NCBI RefSeq assembly: GCF_002749975.1
Contig: NZ_PEIG01000003.1
Coordinates: 1-64,000 of the forward strand
Source of the DNA: Gloeocapsopsis sp. IPPAS B-1203
Lineage (GTDB): Bacteria > Cyanobacteriota > Cyanobacteriia > Cyanobacteriales > Chroococcidiopsidaceae
DNA length: 64,000 nt
Reading direction: 5' to 3'
Shown: one piece after another, positions 9,202 through 19,627 of the stretch
How the letters are laid out: each line of letters opens with the position of its first letter
Numbering within the stretch: the first letter of the stretch is position 1
Notes under the pieces: generated by a model
Databases searched by the model: none
Told to the model about the DNA's origin: nothing
Seen by the model: only the letters and a program-made list of their open reading frames with translations
Made by a program: the position numbers and the translations under genes

Positions 9202-10599
9202 ATGAAATTTATGATTATTACTGTCGAAGAGATGCTTCCCAACAGTGCAGAATGGCAAGCATTGTGTCAAAGGCTCAGAGCATCAATTACGCTGGCTACA
9301 CTTGTGCTAATGGCATGGCAAATGGGGATGTGGTTAGCAAGAGAAATTATTTGTCAACAATTAGATGAACGTGCCCAAAGATTAACGCAATGGAGTTACT
9401 GTTCAACCTGTGGAACACAATTGGTGAGCAAAGGTTTAATGAAGCGAAAAATATTAACACTGGTGGGGCAAGTCGCATGGAAGCGGCGAGTGGGAAGATA
9501 TCCCCATCGTTGTTTAGGAAGCCAGAGTGTACCGCTTGACAGTTTGCTTGAAGTTCACCCCTATCAACAAACCTCATCTGAACTTATGCGTTTGGGATGT
9601 CTACTTGCTGTATTTCTACCCTATGAACTCTCTGCTTGGCTGCTTGAGCAGTTGAGCGGCATTCAAGTGAGTGATGGTACCCCTTGGAACTGGGTACAAG
9701 CTGCTGGACAACAAGCAGTCGAAACCTTGAAATTGCACCTTCAACAGCTAGCAGAAGGGCAAGCAATTCAAGCAGAGTCGCTTGATGAAACGTTCCTAAC
9801 AATGCCTTTGATGATTGCTGCCGATGGGGTAACTGTTCCGTTTCGTCCACATCCTAAAACCGCAAAAGGCAAGATTGTATGGCGAGAAGTGAAAATAGCA
9901 CTATTAGCTCGTCTAGGCAAACATCAAACCCAAACAGATGCAACGGTAACTCGATTGTACCAGCGGCGGAGCGTGGCAAGTCTCGGAGATATTGATCACT
10001 TAGAACCTCGTCTACAACTCGAAGTGCTGCGGTAGGGCACGAAGCAACGCAAGTCGTTTGGATTTCCGATGGCGCACGCGGCTTTTGGCGGCTCTATCGA
10101 GACTATTTTGCTGGGTGTACTGTTGGCATCTTAGATTTCTATCATGCGGCACAACATCTGTGGCAAGTTGCAACTGCTTATCAAGATGGCAATCCTGCAC
10201 GAACTCTTCAACAGTGGTTTGCTAGCTTGCGCCATCGGTTGCGTCACGGTTTCGGCAAAGGCATTATTAAAAAACTGGAAAGGTTATCGCAAGTCTAAAA
10301 ATACCGCCGAAGCGACCAGATCCATTTTGTGCCAGGTGCGAGATTACTTAAAGCTCCACCTTGACCACATTCAGTATCGCTCCTTTCCTTCAAGCAGATG
10401 GGGTTGCCCATTGGTAGCGGCATGATAGAGAGTGCTTGTAAATGGATGATCCAGCAGCGCTTTAAGGGAACTGGGATGCGCTGGAGTGAAGACGGATTCA
10501 ATCACTTGCCATCTACGACTCGCTTGGATTAATCAACGATTTGACGCTTTGTTCTCTAATGAAAATTTATCGCTTTCGCTGTACTCCCCTAACCGATAG
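9202..10599 (+). pseudogene. ISKra4-like transposase, broken by several frameshifts
   Basis: The first frame (9202-10035, 277 codons) has a zinc-finger-like SYCSTCGTQL and the acidic, conserved MIAADGVTVPFRPHP and GKIVWREVKIALLAR segments of ISKra4-type transposases. The remainder continues in other frames: VVWISDGARGFWRLYRDYF and ILDFYHAAQHLWQ (to about 10296), then SKNTAEATRSILCQVRDYL, then GLPIGSGMIESACKWMIQQ, then HLRLAWINQRFDALF ending in TAG at 10599. At least four frame changes are needed, so the copy cannot make a full transposase. A possible right end is the stretch just after 10580; I could not find a matching left inverted repeat. The family name is from memory of these motifs. Confidence 0.85.
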
Positions 10600-10812
10600 A
10601 TGCGCCCTTAAATACTGCTGCTGGAAAACGAACTGACTTGGTACGTCTTTCTTAAGAAATATTTCGCTGTTAAGTCAATCTCATATTTTATAGTACAATT
10701 GTACTATTCGGGTTTTAAGCAGCTACACCATTTTATGCAAGTAAATTCTTTAATAAATCTCTTGCATGAATGATTGATAAATGAATCCACCGCTACTAGA
10801 TAGTCCACCACT

Positions 10813-10919
10813 ATGAATTACAGATAATGGCTGCCTTACCGCTCAAGACTCTTATTTTAGCGTGCGGAGGCGTACTTATCGGTAGTCCTGGCTTCAGTCA
10901 AAGGGCATCTGTAATTCAT
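10813..10919. repeat. Small element with 13-bp perfect terminal inverted repeats
   Basis: ATGAATTACAGAT (10813-10825) is repeated in inverted form as ATCTGTAATTCAT (10907-10919), bounding 107 bp with no coding potential. The right arm, read on the minus strand from 10919 to 10890, matches 26 of 30 bases of 13002-13031. This suggests a MITE-like or repeat-derived element. It lies 37 bp before the VOC gene and may contribute to its leader. Confidence 0.55.
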
Positions 10920-10955
10920 CAAACCTAATCATCAATTAGTCATAAGGAGCGCACG

Positions 10956-11354
10956 ATGCAGTTGAATCCCTATCTGACTTTCAACGGACAATGCGAGACA
11001 GCGTTCAAGTTTTATGAACAGTGCCTGGGTGGCAAAATCGAAGAGATGATGAGCTATGGCGAGTCACCAATGGCAGAGGAAGTGCCGTCGGAATGGCGCA
11101 ACAAAATTATACATGCCAGCCTAATTGTAGACGACCGAGTTTTAATGGGTTCTGACTGCTCACCTGAACAGTATGAAGAAACAAAAGGTTGTTCTGTATT
11201 ACTCGATATTGACGATCCAGTAAAAGCAGAGCGCATTTTTCAGGCATTAGTTGAAAACGGGACAGTGCGGATGCCTATGCAGGAGACCTTTTGGTCTGCC
11301 AGTTTTGGGATGCTTGTCGATCAATTTGGCATTCCGTGGATGATTAACTCCTAG
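10956..11354 (+). CDS. VOC family protein (PhnB/glyoxalase-like)
   Basis: A 132-residue protein starting LNPYLTFNGQCETAFKFYEQCLGG, the usual opening of PhnB-like vicinal oxygen chelate proteins. Also present are MGSDCSP, and FWSASFGMLVDQFGIPWMIN at the C-terminus. One paired beta-alpha-beta-beta-beta fold is expected, acting as a dimer. Members include metal-dependent enzymes and binding proteins, and the role here is unknown. A strong AAGGAGCG lies 7 bases before the ATG. Followed by the DUF1579 gene on the same strand. Confidence 0.85.
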   Translation: MQLNPYLTFNGQCETAFKFYEQCLGGKIEEMMSYGESPMAEEVPSEWRNKIIHASLIVDDRVLMGSDCSPEQYEETKGCSVLLDIDDPVKAERIFQALVENGTVRMPMQETFWSASFGMLVDQFGIPWMINS

Positions 11355-11424
11355 CCAGCCGTCTGATGAATTAGAGATGACGGTGAAACGAATAGAGACA
11401 AAGAAAGCATAATAGGAGTCAGCA

Positions 11425-11907
11425 ATGAAAACTGAACTACAGAACGAACACTACTGGCTACAGAAGCTTGTTGGCGATTGGACATATGAAACAGAGGTGA
11501 GGATGGAACTAGATCAGCCTCCGGAAAAAGCTACAGGAACTGAAAGTGTGCGATCGCTTAAAGGACTTTGGATTCTAGCCGAAGGGCAGGGTGAGATGCC
11601 TGGCTGTGGTACTGCAACAATAATGATGACACTTGGCTACGATCCGCAAAAGCAGCGTTATGTGGGCACTTGGATTGGATCGATGATGACTCACCTTTGG
11701 GTGTACGACGGTGAACTAGATGCAGCGGAAAGAGTGTTGACTCTTAACACCGAAGCACCTGCAATGAATGGTGAAGGAAAGATGGCGAAGTACAAGGATG
11801 CAATTGAGTTTAAGAGCGACGATCATCGAGTAATGACTTCTCACGTGTTGGGTGATGACGGAGAGTGGCACAAGTTTATGATTGCGAACTATCAGCGCAA
11901 GCAATAA
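11425..11907 (+). CDS. DUF1579 domain-containing protein
   Basis: A 160-residue protein with the DUF1579 pattern: an N-terminal NEHYWLQKLVGDWTYETEV, SLKGLWILAEGQGEM, MMTLGYDPQKQRYVGTWIGSM and LTLNTEAP. The family resembles a lipocalin-like beta barrel and its function is not established. It lies 70 bp downstream of the VOC gene and has an AATAGGAG ribosome site 9 bases before the ATG. The pairing VOC plus DUF1579 recurs in bacteria as small solute-response genes; this is from general familiarity, not evidence in the sequence. Confidence 0.8.
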   Translation: MKTELQNEHYWLQKLVGDWTYETEVRMELDQPPEKATGTESVRSLKGLWILAEGQGEMPGCGTATIMMTLGYDPQKQRYVGTWIGSMMTHLWVYDGELDAAERVLTLNTEAPAMNGEGKMAKYKDAIEFKSDDHRVMTSHVLGDDGEWHKFMIANYQRKQ

Positions 11908-12039
11908 GAGTTGCGCGCTGCGCTTGAGGATAAATTTCGTTGACAATTACCAGCGATCGCACTTGACAGTGCCTGACAACAGATAGTTGCGATCGCTAAT
12001 TGATGTCTACTTCCCCAAGTAGAAACGGAGGAGGTTTAG

Positions 12040-12954
12040 ATGATAAATCAAGCACTGAAGAACAAAGTGGCTTTAGTTGCAGGAGCAACGCGCGGTGCAG
12101 GTCGCGGTATTGCCACTGAATTAGGTGCAGCTGGAGCAATTGTTTATGCCACAGGTAGAACTACCCACGCTCAACGCTCCGAGTACAACCGTCCTGAAAC
12201 TATTGAAGAGACGGCAGATTTAGTGAATCAAGCAGGAGGTCATGGTATACCTGTTCAGGTCGATCATCTCGATCCAACACAGGTTCAAGCTTTGGTAGCA
12301 CGCATTGACAGCGAGCAAGGTCGGCTGGATATCTTGGTTAATGATATTGGTGGAGAATATCTGGCGGAGTTTCATCAGCCCGTGTGGCAACTTTCTCTAG
12401 AAAAGGGACTGCGGTTGTTCAGACTGGCAATTGACACGCATATCGTCACCAGCCACTTTGCGCTGCCGCTTTTAATCAAAAATCCAGGTGGTTTAGTCGT
12501 TGAAATCACTGATGGTACAGCAGAATACAACAACAAAAACTACCGACTATCGCTGTTCTACGATCTAGCAAAAACCTCAGTAATTCGCATGGCTTGGGCA
12601 CTGGCACAAGAGCTTAAACCTCATCAATGCACAGCTGTTGCACTGACTCCAGGATGGTTGCGATCAGAAATCATGTTAGATCATTTCGAGGTAAGCGAAG
12701 CCAACTGGCAAGATGCAACTGCAAAAGAACCTCACTTTGTTATTTCTGAAACCCCTCATTACATTGGTCGTGCTGTAGCATGTCTTGCTGGAGATCCAGA
12801 CGTTGCTCGCTGGAATGGTCAGTCGCTATCCAGTGGTCAACTAGCAAAAGTCTATGGCTTTACAGATTTGGATGGCTCGCAGCCTGATGCTTGGCGCTAT
12901 ATTTGTGAGGTTGAGGCTGTTGGTAAACCCGCAGATGCAACTGGATATCGTTAG
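12040..12954 (+). CDS. Short-chain dehydrogenase/reductase (SDR)
   Basis: A 304-residue SDR. The NAD(P)-binding motif is GATRGAGRGIATELG at about 16-30, with YATGRTT after the second strand, which favours NADPH through the arginine. LDILVNDIGG replaces the usual NNAG. The catalytic region is less standard: a serine-position residue lies in VVEITDGTAE, and the YxxxK equivalent is YDLAKTSVIRMAWALA. This form occurs in larger SDRs of the LinC-like or DUF-type branches. The substrate is unknown. A GGAGGAGG lies 7 bases before the ATG. Confidence 0.85.
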   Translation: MINQALKNKVALVAGATRGAGRGIATELGAAGAIVYATGRTTHAQRSEYNRPETIEETADLVNQAGGHGIPVQVDHLDPTQVQALVARIDSEQGRLDILVNDIGGEYLAEFHQPVWQLSLEKGLRLFRLAIDTHIVTSHFALPLLIKNPGGLVVEITDGTAEYNNKNYRLSLFYDLAKTSVIRMAWALAQELKPHQCTAVALTPGWLRSEIMLDHFEVSEANWQDATAKEPHFVISETPHYIGRAVACLAGDPDVARWNGQSLSSGQLAKVYGFTDLDGSQPDAWRYICEVEAVGKPADATGYR

Positions 12955-12980
12955 CATCATCTAAATTCTGAAGATAGATC

Positions 12981-13086
12981 GCAGGAGACTAGACCTCCTG
13001 CATGAATCACAGATGCCCTACGACTGAAGTCGGGGCTATCCAGGCAAAGTGTACCTTCGTAAACTAAAAGCTGCGAATTCATTCGC
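12981..13086. repeat. Cluster of palindromic dispersed repeats
   Basis: Three hairpin-forming units follow the SDR gene: GCAGGAG/CTCCTGC (12981-12987 and 12995-13001), CGACTGAAGTCG (13021-13032), and GCGAATTCATTCGC (13073-13086). The segment 12991-13017 matches the reverse complement of 45592-45618 at 24 of 27 positions, and 13002-13031 matches the right arm of the element at 10813-10919. The first hairpin could also end SDR transcription. Confidence 0.65.
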
Positions 13087-13198
13087 AATTCTCTTCACGC
13101 AGGGTATCTACTATAGAGACTCATTAACCCTGAACCGAAATCTGTACAGCATTCCTTAACCTCTGCATCTGTGCGAAATGAGTCTACCCTTAACTGCT

Positions 13199-13738
13199 TC
13201 AACCTTGATTTTCTAAGCTTTGCAGATATTCTGCATATTCAATCTGAAATTCAAGTGCATTTTTGAAATCGGTGGAACGCTTTGACAGTGCTTCAACAAC
13301 TGCTTCCTTGCTAGTTTCTGTTAAAGCAATTACTTGCGGTTGACGAGGGAGGCGAAACTGGGTGTGATCGTGAAAGATAATTGTGACGATTGTTCCTAGT
13401 GCCTTTCCTTCGTTTGATGTAATTGTGCTCCACATCCATCGCTGCTGATCGCTTTGGTTGGCATTACCCCATTCTCTTGAGATGTTGAAATCCCCAGGGA
13501 ACCAAGGCATGGGGTGCAAACCAGCATGTTTAAGCTGTTGGTGAATAGGGCGAAACAGCTTGTAGCAATATGCTCCATATGCCATGTCACCCGCTTTGTT
13601 AAATGTCTTTAGCAACTTATCCTGATTTTTGAGAAGAAGAGTTTGCCAGTTTTCCGTAATATGATTCGCAATGTAGCGACCGATCGCATAAATATCACTA
13701 TTTTTGTTGCCTGAGAAAACAATTGGTGATGAATTCAT
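13199..13738 (-). CDS. Hypothetical protein, unknown family
   Basis: I do not recognise this 179-residue protein. It is soluble and mixed in composition, with SGNKNSDIYAIGRYIANHITENW near the N-terminus, an aromatic, proline-rich centre (HPMPWFPGDF, QRWMWSTI), and a C-terminal helix EFQIEYAEYLQSLE. I chose the ATG at 13738 because GGGAG lies 9 bases upstream; an ATG eight codons earlier lacks such a site. It is followed on the opposite side by the AraC regulator on the same strand, which is upstream of it by 74 bp, so the two could share a transcript. Confidence 0.6.
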   Translation of the reverse strand: MNSSPIVFSGNKNSDIYAIGRYIANHITENWQTLLLKNQDKLLKTFNKAGDMAYGAYCYKLFRPIHQQLKHAGLHPMPWFPGDFNISREWGNANQSDQQRWMWSTITSNEGKALGTIVTIIFHDHTQFRLPRQPQVIALTETSKEAVVEALSKRSTDFKNALEFQIEYAEYLQSLENQG

Positions 13739-13811
13739 TAAGCGTTGCTCCCGTCTCAGCATCTTGCATTGTGGCGTATAACCAATACAGAAGGATTGTA
13801 AAAAAATGACC

Positions 13812-14633
13812 TCAATTAGGCAGCACTATATGTTGAGGATGAAGACCTCTGTGTTTGAGGTAATCCGTGGGAGTACAATCTGCAAAGCTACGAAAGTCAT
13901 GAATGAAGTGTGCTTGGTCAAAATAGCCGCAGGATAGAGCTATATCTATCCAATCGGCAGATGATTCTGATAATAGATTGAGGATTTGGCGCAAGCGTTG
14001 CACCCGACAAAACAACTTAGGAGTTAGCCCAACGCGATCACGAAAGAGTTGATTAAAATGACGAGCACTAAAACCAGTTTGCTGAGTTACTGTAGCGACT
14101 GTAGATGTATGCGATCGCTCAAATTGCTGTAACGCAAAATCAACGGCTGCATGATGTTCGGGCAATTGGATCAAACTTAAGAAGAACTGCTCTAAAACGA
14201 GGAAACGAGTCTTAATGGTTGAGGCTTCGAGTAGGCGATCGCGTAGTGCTATAGCGCGGTGATTCCACAATTCGTCTAACGATAGAATCTTGTTATGTAA
14301 TTCTTTGGCAGGTACAGCAAAAAACGGAATACCTCCACCTGGCTTAAAGTGGACACCCATCACGCAAACCTCACTGTTAACATTGACAATAAAGCTTTTG
14401 GAATGTGGTCCACAAATCATGCTGCCGCGTGCATTACCATACTGTACTCTACTAGATCGATCAAACAGAGGAATTGAGTTTTCGCGCAAGTTAATCACTA
14501 ATTCCATTGAACCAGTTGGCAGTAACCGTGCTTGTGCCTTTGGCACGTTGTACCCTTCTCGAAACCAGAAAAACTCCACAAACTGCGATAGAGGCGATCG
14601 CGGAATATAAGTGCAGTAAATCATAAAACTCAA
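13812..14633 (-). CDS. AraC-family transcriptional regulator
   Basis: A 273-residue regulator. The N-terminal 150 residues form the ligand-sensing domain seen in the DUF6597-type branch (YIPRSPLSQFVEFFWFREGY, LLPTGSMELVINL, GVHFKPGGGIPFF). The C-terminal AraC domain (about 165-265) has two helix-turn-helix units: TVATVTQQTGFSARHFNQLFRD and the signature segment DIALSCGYFDQAHFIHDFRSF. The inducer is unknown. Its neighbour at 13199-13738 lies downstream on the same strand. Confidence 0.88.
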   Translation of the reverse strand: MSFMIYCTYIPRSPLSQFVEFFWFREGYNVPKAQARLLPTGSMELVINLRENSIPLFDRSSRVQYGNARGSMICGPHSKSFIVNVNSEVCVMGVHFKPGGGIPFFAVPAKELHNKILSLDELWNHRAIALRDRLLEASTIKTRFLVLEQFFLSLIQLPEHHAAVDFALQQFERSHTSTVATVTQQTGFSARHFNQLFRDRVGLTPKLFCRVQRLRQILNLLSESSADWIDIALSCGYFDQAHFIHDFRSFADCTPTDYLKHRGLHPQHIVLPN

Positions 14634-14691
14634 CGAGCCTCAATTCTCAGGTTCTTATATAAGTAGCCTGCTCATCTTCTAATCAATAAAA

Positions 14692-15765
14692 TTAATCATT
14701 TTCAAGTTCAAGATGAAATATATCTGCAACTACGTCTCCCTCTCCTTGTAAACGAGACTGCGCTGGTGCATCATACAAAACTAGTAAAGAATGTTTAGAA
14801 TTAATTTCATCAAATAAAGTTATGCCTTCGGCATGATCGTCTCCATCTCCATACGGAATATCTAGCTCTATTGGGGGTTGTGACAAACTATTTTCAGACA
14901 AATGAACGCCATGCTCTAAACGATATATCCTTACAGGACCGTCTAAATCCATCGTGGGTCCTGCTAACAATAATAAATCTTCCCCATCTAAACACAAATC
15001 CCGAATTCCTAAACCGTTAAGATTAATAAAATGTTTTTTATACTGCTTGCCCTCTGCACCAATTGATTTTAGAGTTAACGTTTCTGGAGTGCTATTTTCT
15101 ACTTCGATCTCTAACATGACAGCCCAACCACGTAATACTGGACCTCGCATTCCTAAGTAGATGCGATTTTCATAAATAGCTAAACCTTCAATATCAAATC
15201 CATTTTCTTTACCAGGAATTGTTGCATCTATATAAGAGCCTAGATGTGGATCGTCTACTAAAGCATCCATTAATAAATTGCCGCGTGGCGTAATTTCTAA
15301 TTTAGCAGCAGTAATTTCAGTACCTTCTTGAGTGAAGGACTTATGTAATTCACCGTTGATTAAAGGAATCCGTCCTAGTAAATAACGATTTGCTTCTGAC
15401 TCTAACTTTGTCAGGCGAGAAACGTTTTTTTCAGTTGTTTTATCAGGTTTTGGCTTTTTGCGTTTCCAACTGTGAGAACCAACAAACCATAAATAAGGTT
15501 CTACATAAGCCATCCCTTCTATATCAATTTCTTGATCTTCTGGTGCTGGTAAATCTAGATAATCTTTAACCCGAAATTGTTTGTGCTCCGTGAACAAATG
15601 TAAATCTGAGTTATATGTCAGACGCTCAATAGATGATGTTTCATCTGAACCTAACCAGAGATACTTATTAGAAGTTAAGCGCACTGCGGAGAGGTCTTTT
15701 CGATGTTCTCTAAATTCATCTTCAAAGCGAAGAATGATTTGATTTGAATTAGAGTTATTAATCAT
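14692..15765 (-). CDS. DUF3616 domain-containing protein
   Basis: A 357-residue protein of the DUF3616 family, which is predicted to be a beta-propeller. Visible repeats include VRLTSNKYLWLGSDETSS, DIEGMAYVEPYLWFVGSHS, GFDIEGLAIYENRIYLGMRG and GDGDDHAEGITLF, each pairing an acidic DxEG-type turn with an aromatic strand. No signal peptide is seen. Function is not established for the family. It is separated by 58 bp from the AraC gene on the same strand. Confidence 0.8.
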   Translation of the reverse strand: MINNSNSNQIILRFEDEFREHRKDLSAVRLTSNKYLWLGSDETSSIERLTYNSDLHLFTEHKQFRVKDYLDLPAPEDQEIDIEGMAYVEPYLWFVGSHSWKRKKPKPDKTTEKNVSRLTKLESEANRYLLGRIPLINGELHKSFTQEGTEITAAKLEITPRGNLLMDALVDDPHLGSYIDATIPGKENGFDIEGLAIYENRIYLGMRGPVLRGWAVMLEIEVENSTPETLTLKSIGAEGKQYKKHFINLNGLGIRDLCLDGEDLLLLAGPTMDLDGPVRIYRLEHGVHLSENSLSQPPIELDIPYGDGDDHAEGITLFDEINSKHSLLVLYDAPAQSRLQGEGDVVADIFHLELEND

Positions 15766-16118
15766 TTTTTAACTATCTTTAATTATTTAATTAAACTATC
15801 ACTATTTTAGATAATGTCATTTAACTTGACAAAATAACTATCATATGCCGCAAATGGATACAGAACTTATATTTCTAAACTTTTAGGGTGTAATCTTTTA
15901 GCTATATTAATCTTTTCTCAAATCATAAAAGAACTAACTAAGCCTCGTTATTTTCTCAAGCCTATTAAATATACGCTGTTAGTATAAAGTAGTTTGCAGA
16001 ACACTATTTTTGTATAAAATGCAACTTAAATTAACCTAAAAAGCTGTTCAGATGTGATAGAAATGCTCTAATCTTTAAAATAAGATAATATACCTCAGGC
16101 ATTTACCGGAGACTCATT
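15766..16118. other. Intergenic region, A+T rich
   Basis: About 350 bases between divergent genes at 15765 (minus) and 16119 (plus). It is strongly A+T rich and must contain both promoters. I see no open frame, RNA or repeat worth naming. Confidence 0.5.
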
Positions 16119-16883
16119 ATGGTTGCAGGAGAACTGTTCATCGCAGAAGAGATGATGGCTGCGCCGGAACATCCTCTAGCAAATCAATTAGAAACATTTG
16201 TAGCTGCTCCTTTGCAAGAGTCACCTGCAACAATTCGGGAGAAGCAACAGCGCGATCGCATTCCAGGAATCGTTAAACGGATCATTCCCATCGACAATAA
16301 TACAAACTGGGAATATTGGTGGTGTGTTCCAGGGCGAGTAATTTTACCAGAAGACTTAGAGGTATTGCAGAGCGATCGCCCTCGTGTAGAAGCAATTATC
16401 TCAAAGCTAATTTGGCTGTGGGGAGGACACTGTTTTGGCGAACAATCAACTCATAATCTTGCCGACAGCGAACCAGTTTACAATTGGCAGAAAGTTTTAG
16501 ATTTTGCCCACACACAAAACCTCACACCAGAAATACTCGACATTGACTTTTTACCTGGAGCAGTGAATCAGTTATATAGTCAAGAATCAAATGCTACATC
16601 AAGATCGACTCCAGACTATGTAGGTGTAGAACCAGCGCATTGGCATATCGAATTTTTTCAACTCCAACCAGTTGAAGGTGGTTACGAATTAAAAGAACCA
16701 AAGCAACTGTGTAGTTGCCAAATCTGGACAAGTAAACCTTTTCTCAAAAACATTGCAACTGGTGAAGTCACAATTTCAGAACAAGCTTTGTGGCTGTCTC
16801 GTCCTCTCGACTTAACCAACCCGCCGTGGTCAGTGTCACAGATTACTACATACTCGCTAAGCAATTGGCAATCAGATGCATAA
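16119..16883 (+). CDS. Conserved cyanobacterial hypothetical protein
   Basis: A 254-residue soluble protein that I cannot place in a named family. Tryptophans are abundant (WEYWWCVPGRVILP, LIWLWGGHCFGE, AHWHIEFFQLQP, LWLSRPLDLTNPPWS). No signal peptide or membrane helix is visible. A GGAG lies 7 bases before the ATG. The CHAD gene follows on the same strand after 97 bp. Coding quality and frame length make the gene convincing; function is unknown. Confidence 0.75.
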   Translation: MVAGELFIAEEMMAAPEHPLANQLETFVAAPLQESPATIREKQQRDRIPGIVKRIIPIDNNTNWEYWWCVPGRVILPEDLEVLQSDRPRVEAIISKLIWLWGGHCFGEQSTHNLADSEPVYNWQKVLDFAHTQNLTPEILDIDFLPGAVNQLYSQESNATSRSTPDYVGVEPAHWHIEFFQLQPVEGGYELKEPKQLCSCQIWTSKPFLKNIATGEVTISEQALWLSRPLDLTNPPWSVSQITTYSLSNWQSDA

Positions 16884-16980
16884 AATATCTATAATAAATG
16901 TCTTTGGCTATTGCCACGACCCCCGTTTACTCACACATTCTTATCGAGCTTGAGTCATTCCACTCAAGAGCGTACCTAAA

Positions 16981-17955
16981 ATGATCACAAGTACAAACAA
17001 AGCTCATACCCTTGGAGATTGGGCTTCATTAGCAATTCAGAAACACTTTGAGAAGTTTCTCAAACACGAAGCGAACGTACTGAAAGACAAACATCCTGAA
17101 GACTTGCACCAAATGCGTGTGGGGATGCGTCGCCTCCGCAGTGCGATAACTGGATTTGCACCAACGATCGACTTACCCAAATCAGCACAAGAAAAAAAAA
17201 TTGGTAGTATTGCTCGCACTCTAGGTGAATTACGCGACTTAGATGTCTTGCGCGAAGCATTAGAAAAGAAATATCAACCAACTTTGCCTGGAAAAGAAAA
17301 AAAATCTCTTGATAAAGTCCTCACTCAGCTAGATAAAAAACGTACTCAAGCGTTTGCTCAAGTTAAAACAACTTTAGAAGGCGACACCTACCAGTCACTC
17401 AAGCAGTCTTTAACAAAATGGCTCAAGCAACCTACTTATAATAGAATTGCTCAAATGCCAATTCAAGAAGTCTTGCCAGATTTGTTGTCACCACAAGTCA
17501 GTCAATTACTATTACATCCTGGCTGGTTAGTTGGTACTGAAGTGAAAGACGGTGAGATTCATATTTTAGAAGACCTCTCGCCTGCTATGGTAGAACAGCA
17601 ATTAGCAGATGATGGTCATCTTCTCCACAGTTTACGCAAAGAAGCAAAGCGTACCCGTTACCAAATGGAAGTTTTCAATGACTTTTATGGCGAGACTTAC
17701 AATACTTATCTCGAAGAAGTCAAGCGGATTCAAAGTATTTTAGGTCAAATTCAAGACAGCTTTATTCTGTCTGAGTTTATGACAGACTCTTTGCGTTCAG
17801 AAATGAAGAATCATCTCCCCAATTTAGCAAACCAACTCACAGGCGCAAACTACCAATCATGGCAAGAGTGGCAAAGTATCCATCAGCGGTACTTGAATCC
17901 TGAAACAAGAACTAACTTTCGGGCAATGATTTTGCAACCGAATGCAGGAATATAG
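16981..17955 (+). CDS. CHAD domain protein
   Basis: A 324-residue all-helical, lysine- and arginine-rich protein with the CHAD signature: DLHQMRVGMRRLRSAI near residue 40 and LLHSLRKEAKRTRYQMEVF near 220, each placing conserved histidine and basic residues on one helical face. CHAD domains bind inorganic polyphosphate. No CYTH phosphatase domain is fused or adjacent here, so this is a stand-alone CHAD protein that may target polyphosphate granules. An inverted repeat that could end transcription follows at 18059-18086. Confidence 0.9.
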   Translation: MITSTNKAHTLGDWASLAIQKHFEKFLKHEANVLKDKHPEDLHQMRVGMRRLRSAITGFAPTIDLPKSAQEKKIGSIARTLGELRDLDVLREALEKKYQPTLPGKEKKSLDKVLTQLDKKRTQAFAQVKTTLEGDTYQSLKQSLTKWLKQPTYNRIAQMPIQEVLPDLLSPQVSQLLLHPGWLVGTEVKDGEIHILEDLSPAMVEQQLADDGHLLHSLRKEAKRTRYQMEVFNDFYGETYNTYLEEVKRIQSILGQIQDSFILSEFMTDSLRSEMKNHLPNLANQLTGANYQSWQEWQSIHQRYLNPETRTNFRAMILQPNAGI

Positions 17956-18058
17956 CAGAGGTCAGGGATCAGAGGTCAGAATTAAAAGCTCGTTAAATCA
18001 ACGATTCTGAGCTTCCATCATCTGCTAACTATACTGACCTATAACTCATTAACGTAAA

Positions 18059-18095
18059 GTGGCGCAGGCATTCTCACCTGCGCCACAGTTTAATT
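18059..18095. terminator. Perfect 10-bp hairpin between convergent genes
   Basis: GTGGCGCAGG (18059-18068) pairs perfectly with CCTGCGCCAC (18077-18086) around an 8-base loop, followed by AGTTTAATTT. It lies between the ends of the CHAD gene (plus) and chlN (minus), so it could end both transcripts. The T-tract is weak on both strands. Confidence 0.7.
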
Positions 18096-18105
18096 TAAGC
18101 AAGCA

Positions 18106-18133
18106 GCTAAGAGCTAATAGCTAATGGCTAACC
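18106..18133. repeat. AGCTAAT-type short repeat downstream of chlN
   Basis: Near-tandem 7-base units of the form GCTAATA/GCTAATG/GCTAACC. The same type of repeat recurs at 19578-19602 and 20352-20381, that is, in each gap of the chlL-DUF5331-chlN operon. Confidence 0.65.
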
Positions 18134-18139
18134 GCTTTA

Positions 18140-19602
<1,463 letters not shown>

Positions 19603-19627
19603 ATCAACTAGTAGCAGTATGAAATTA

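Noticed and set aside
9196-10570. Near-identical TCTAATGAAATTTAT words near both ends of the broken transposase as target duplications
   Set aside because: The right word is inside the 3' coding part of the transposase and both are in the same orientation with one indel, so they are not insertion-site duplications.
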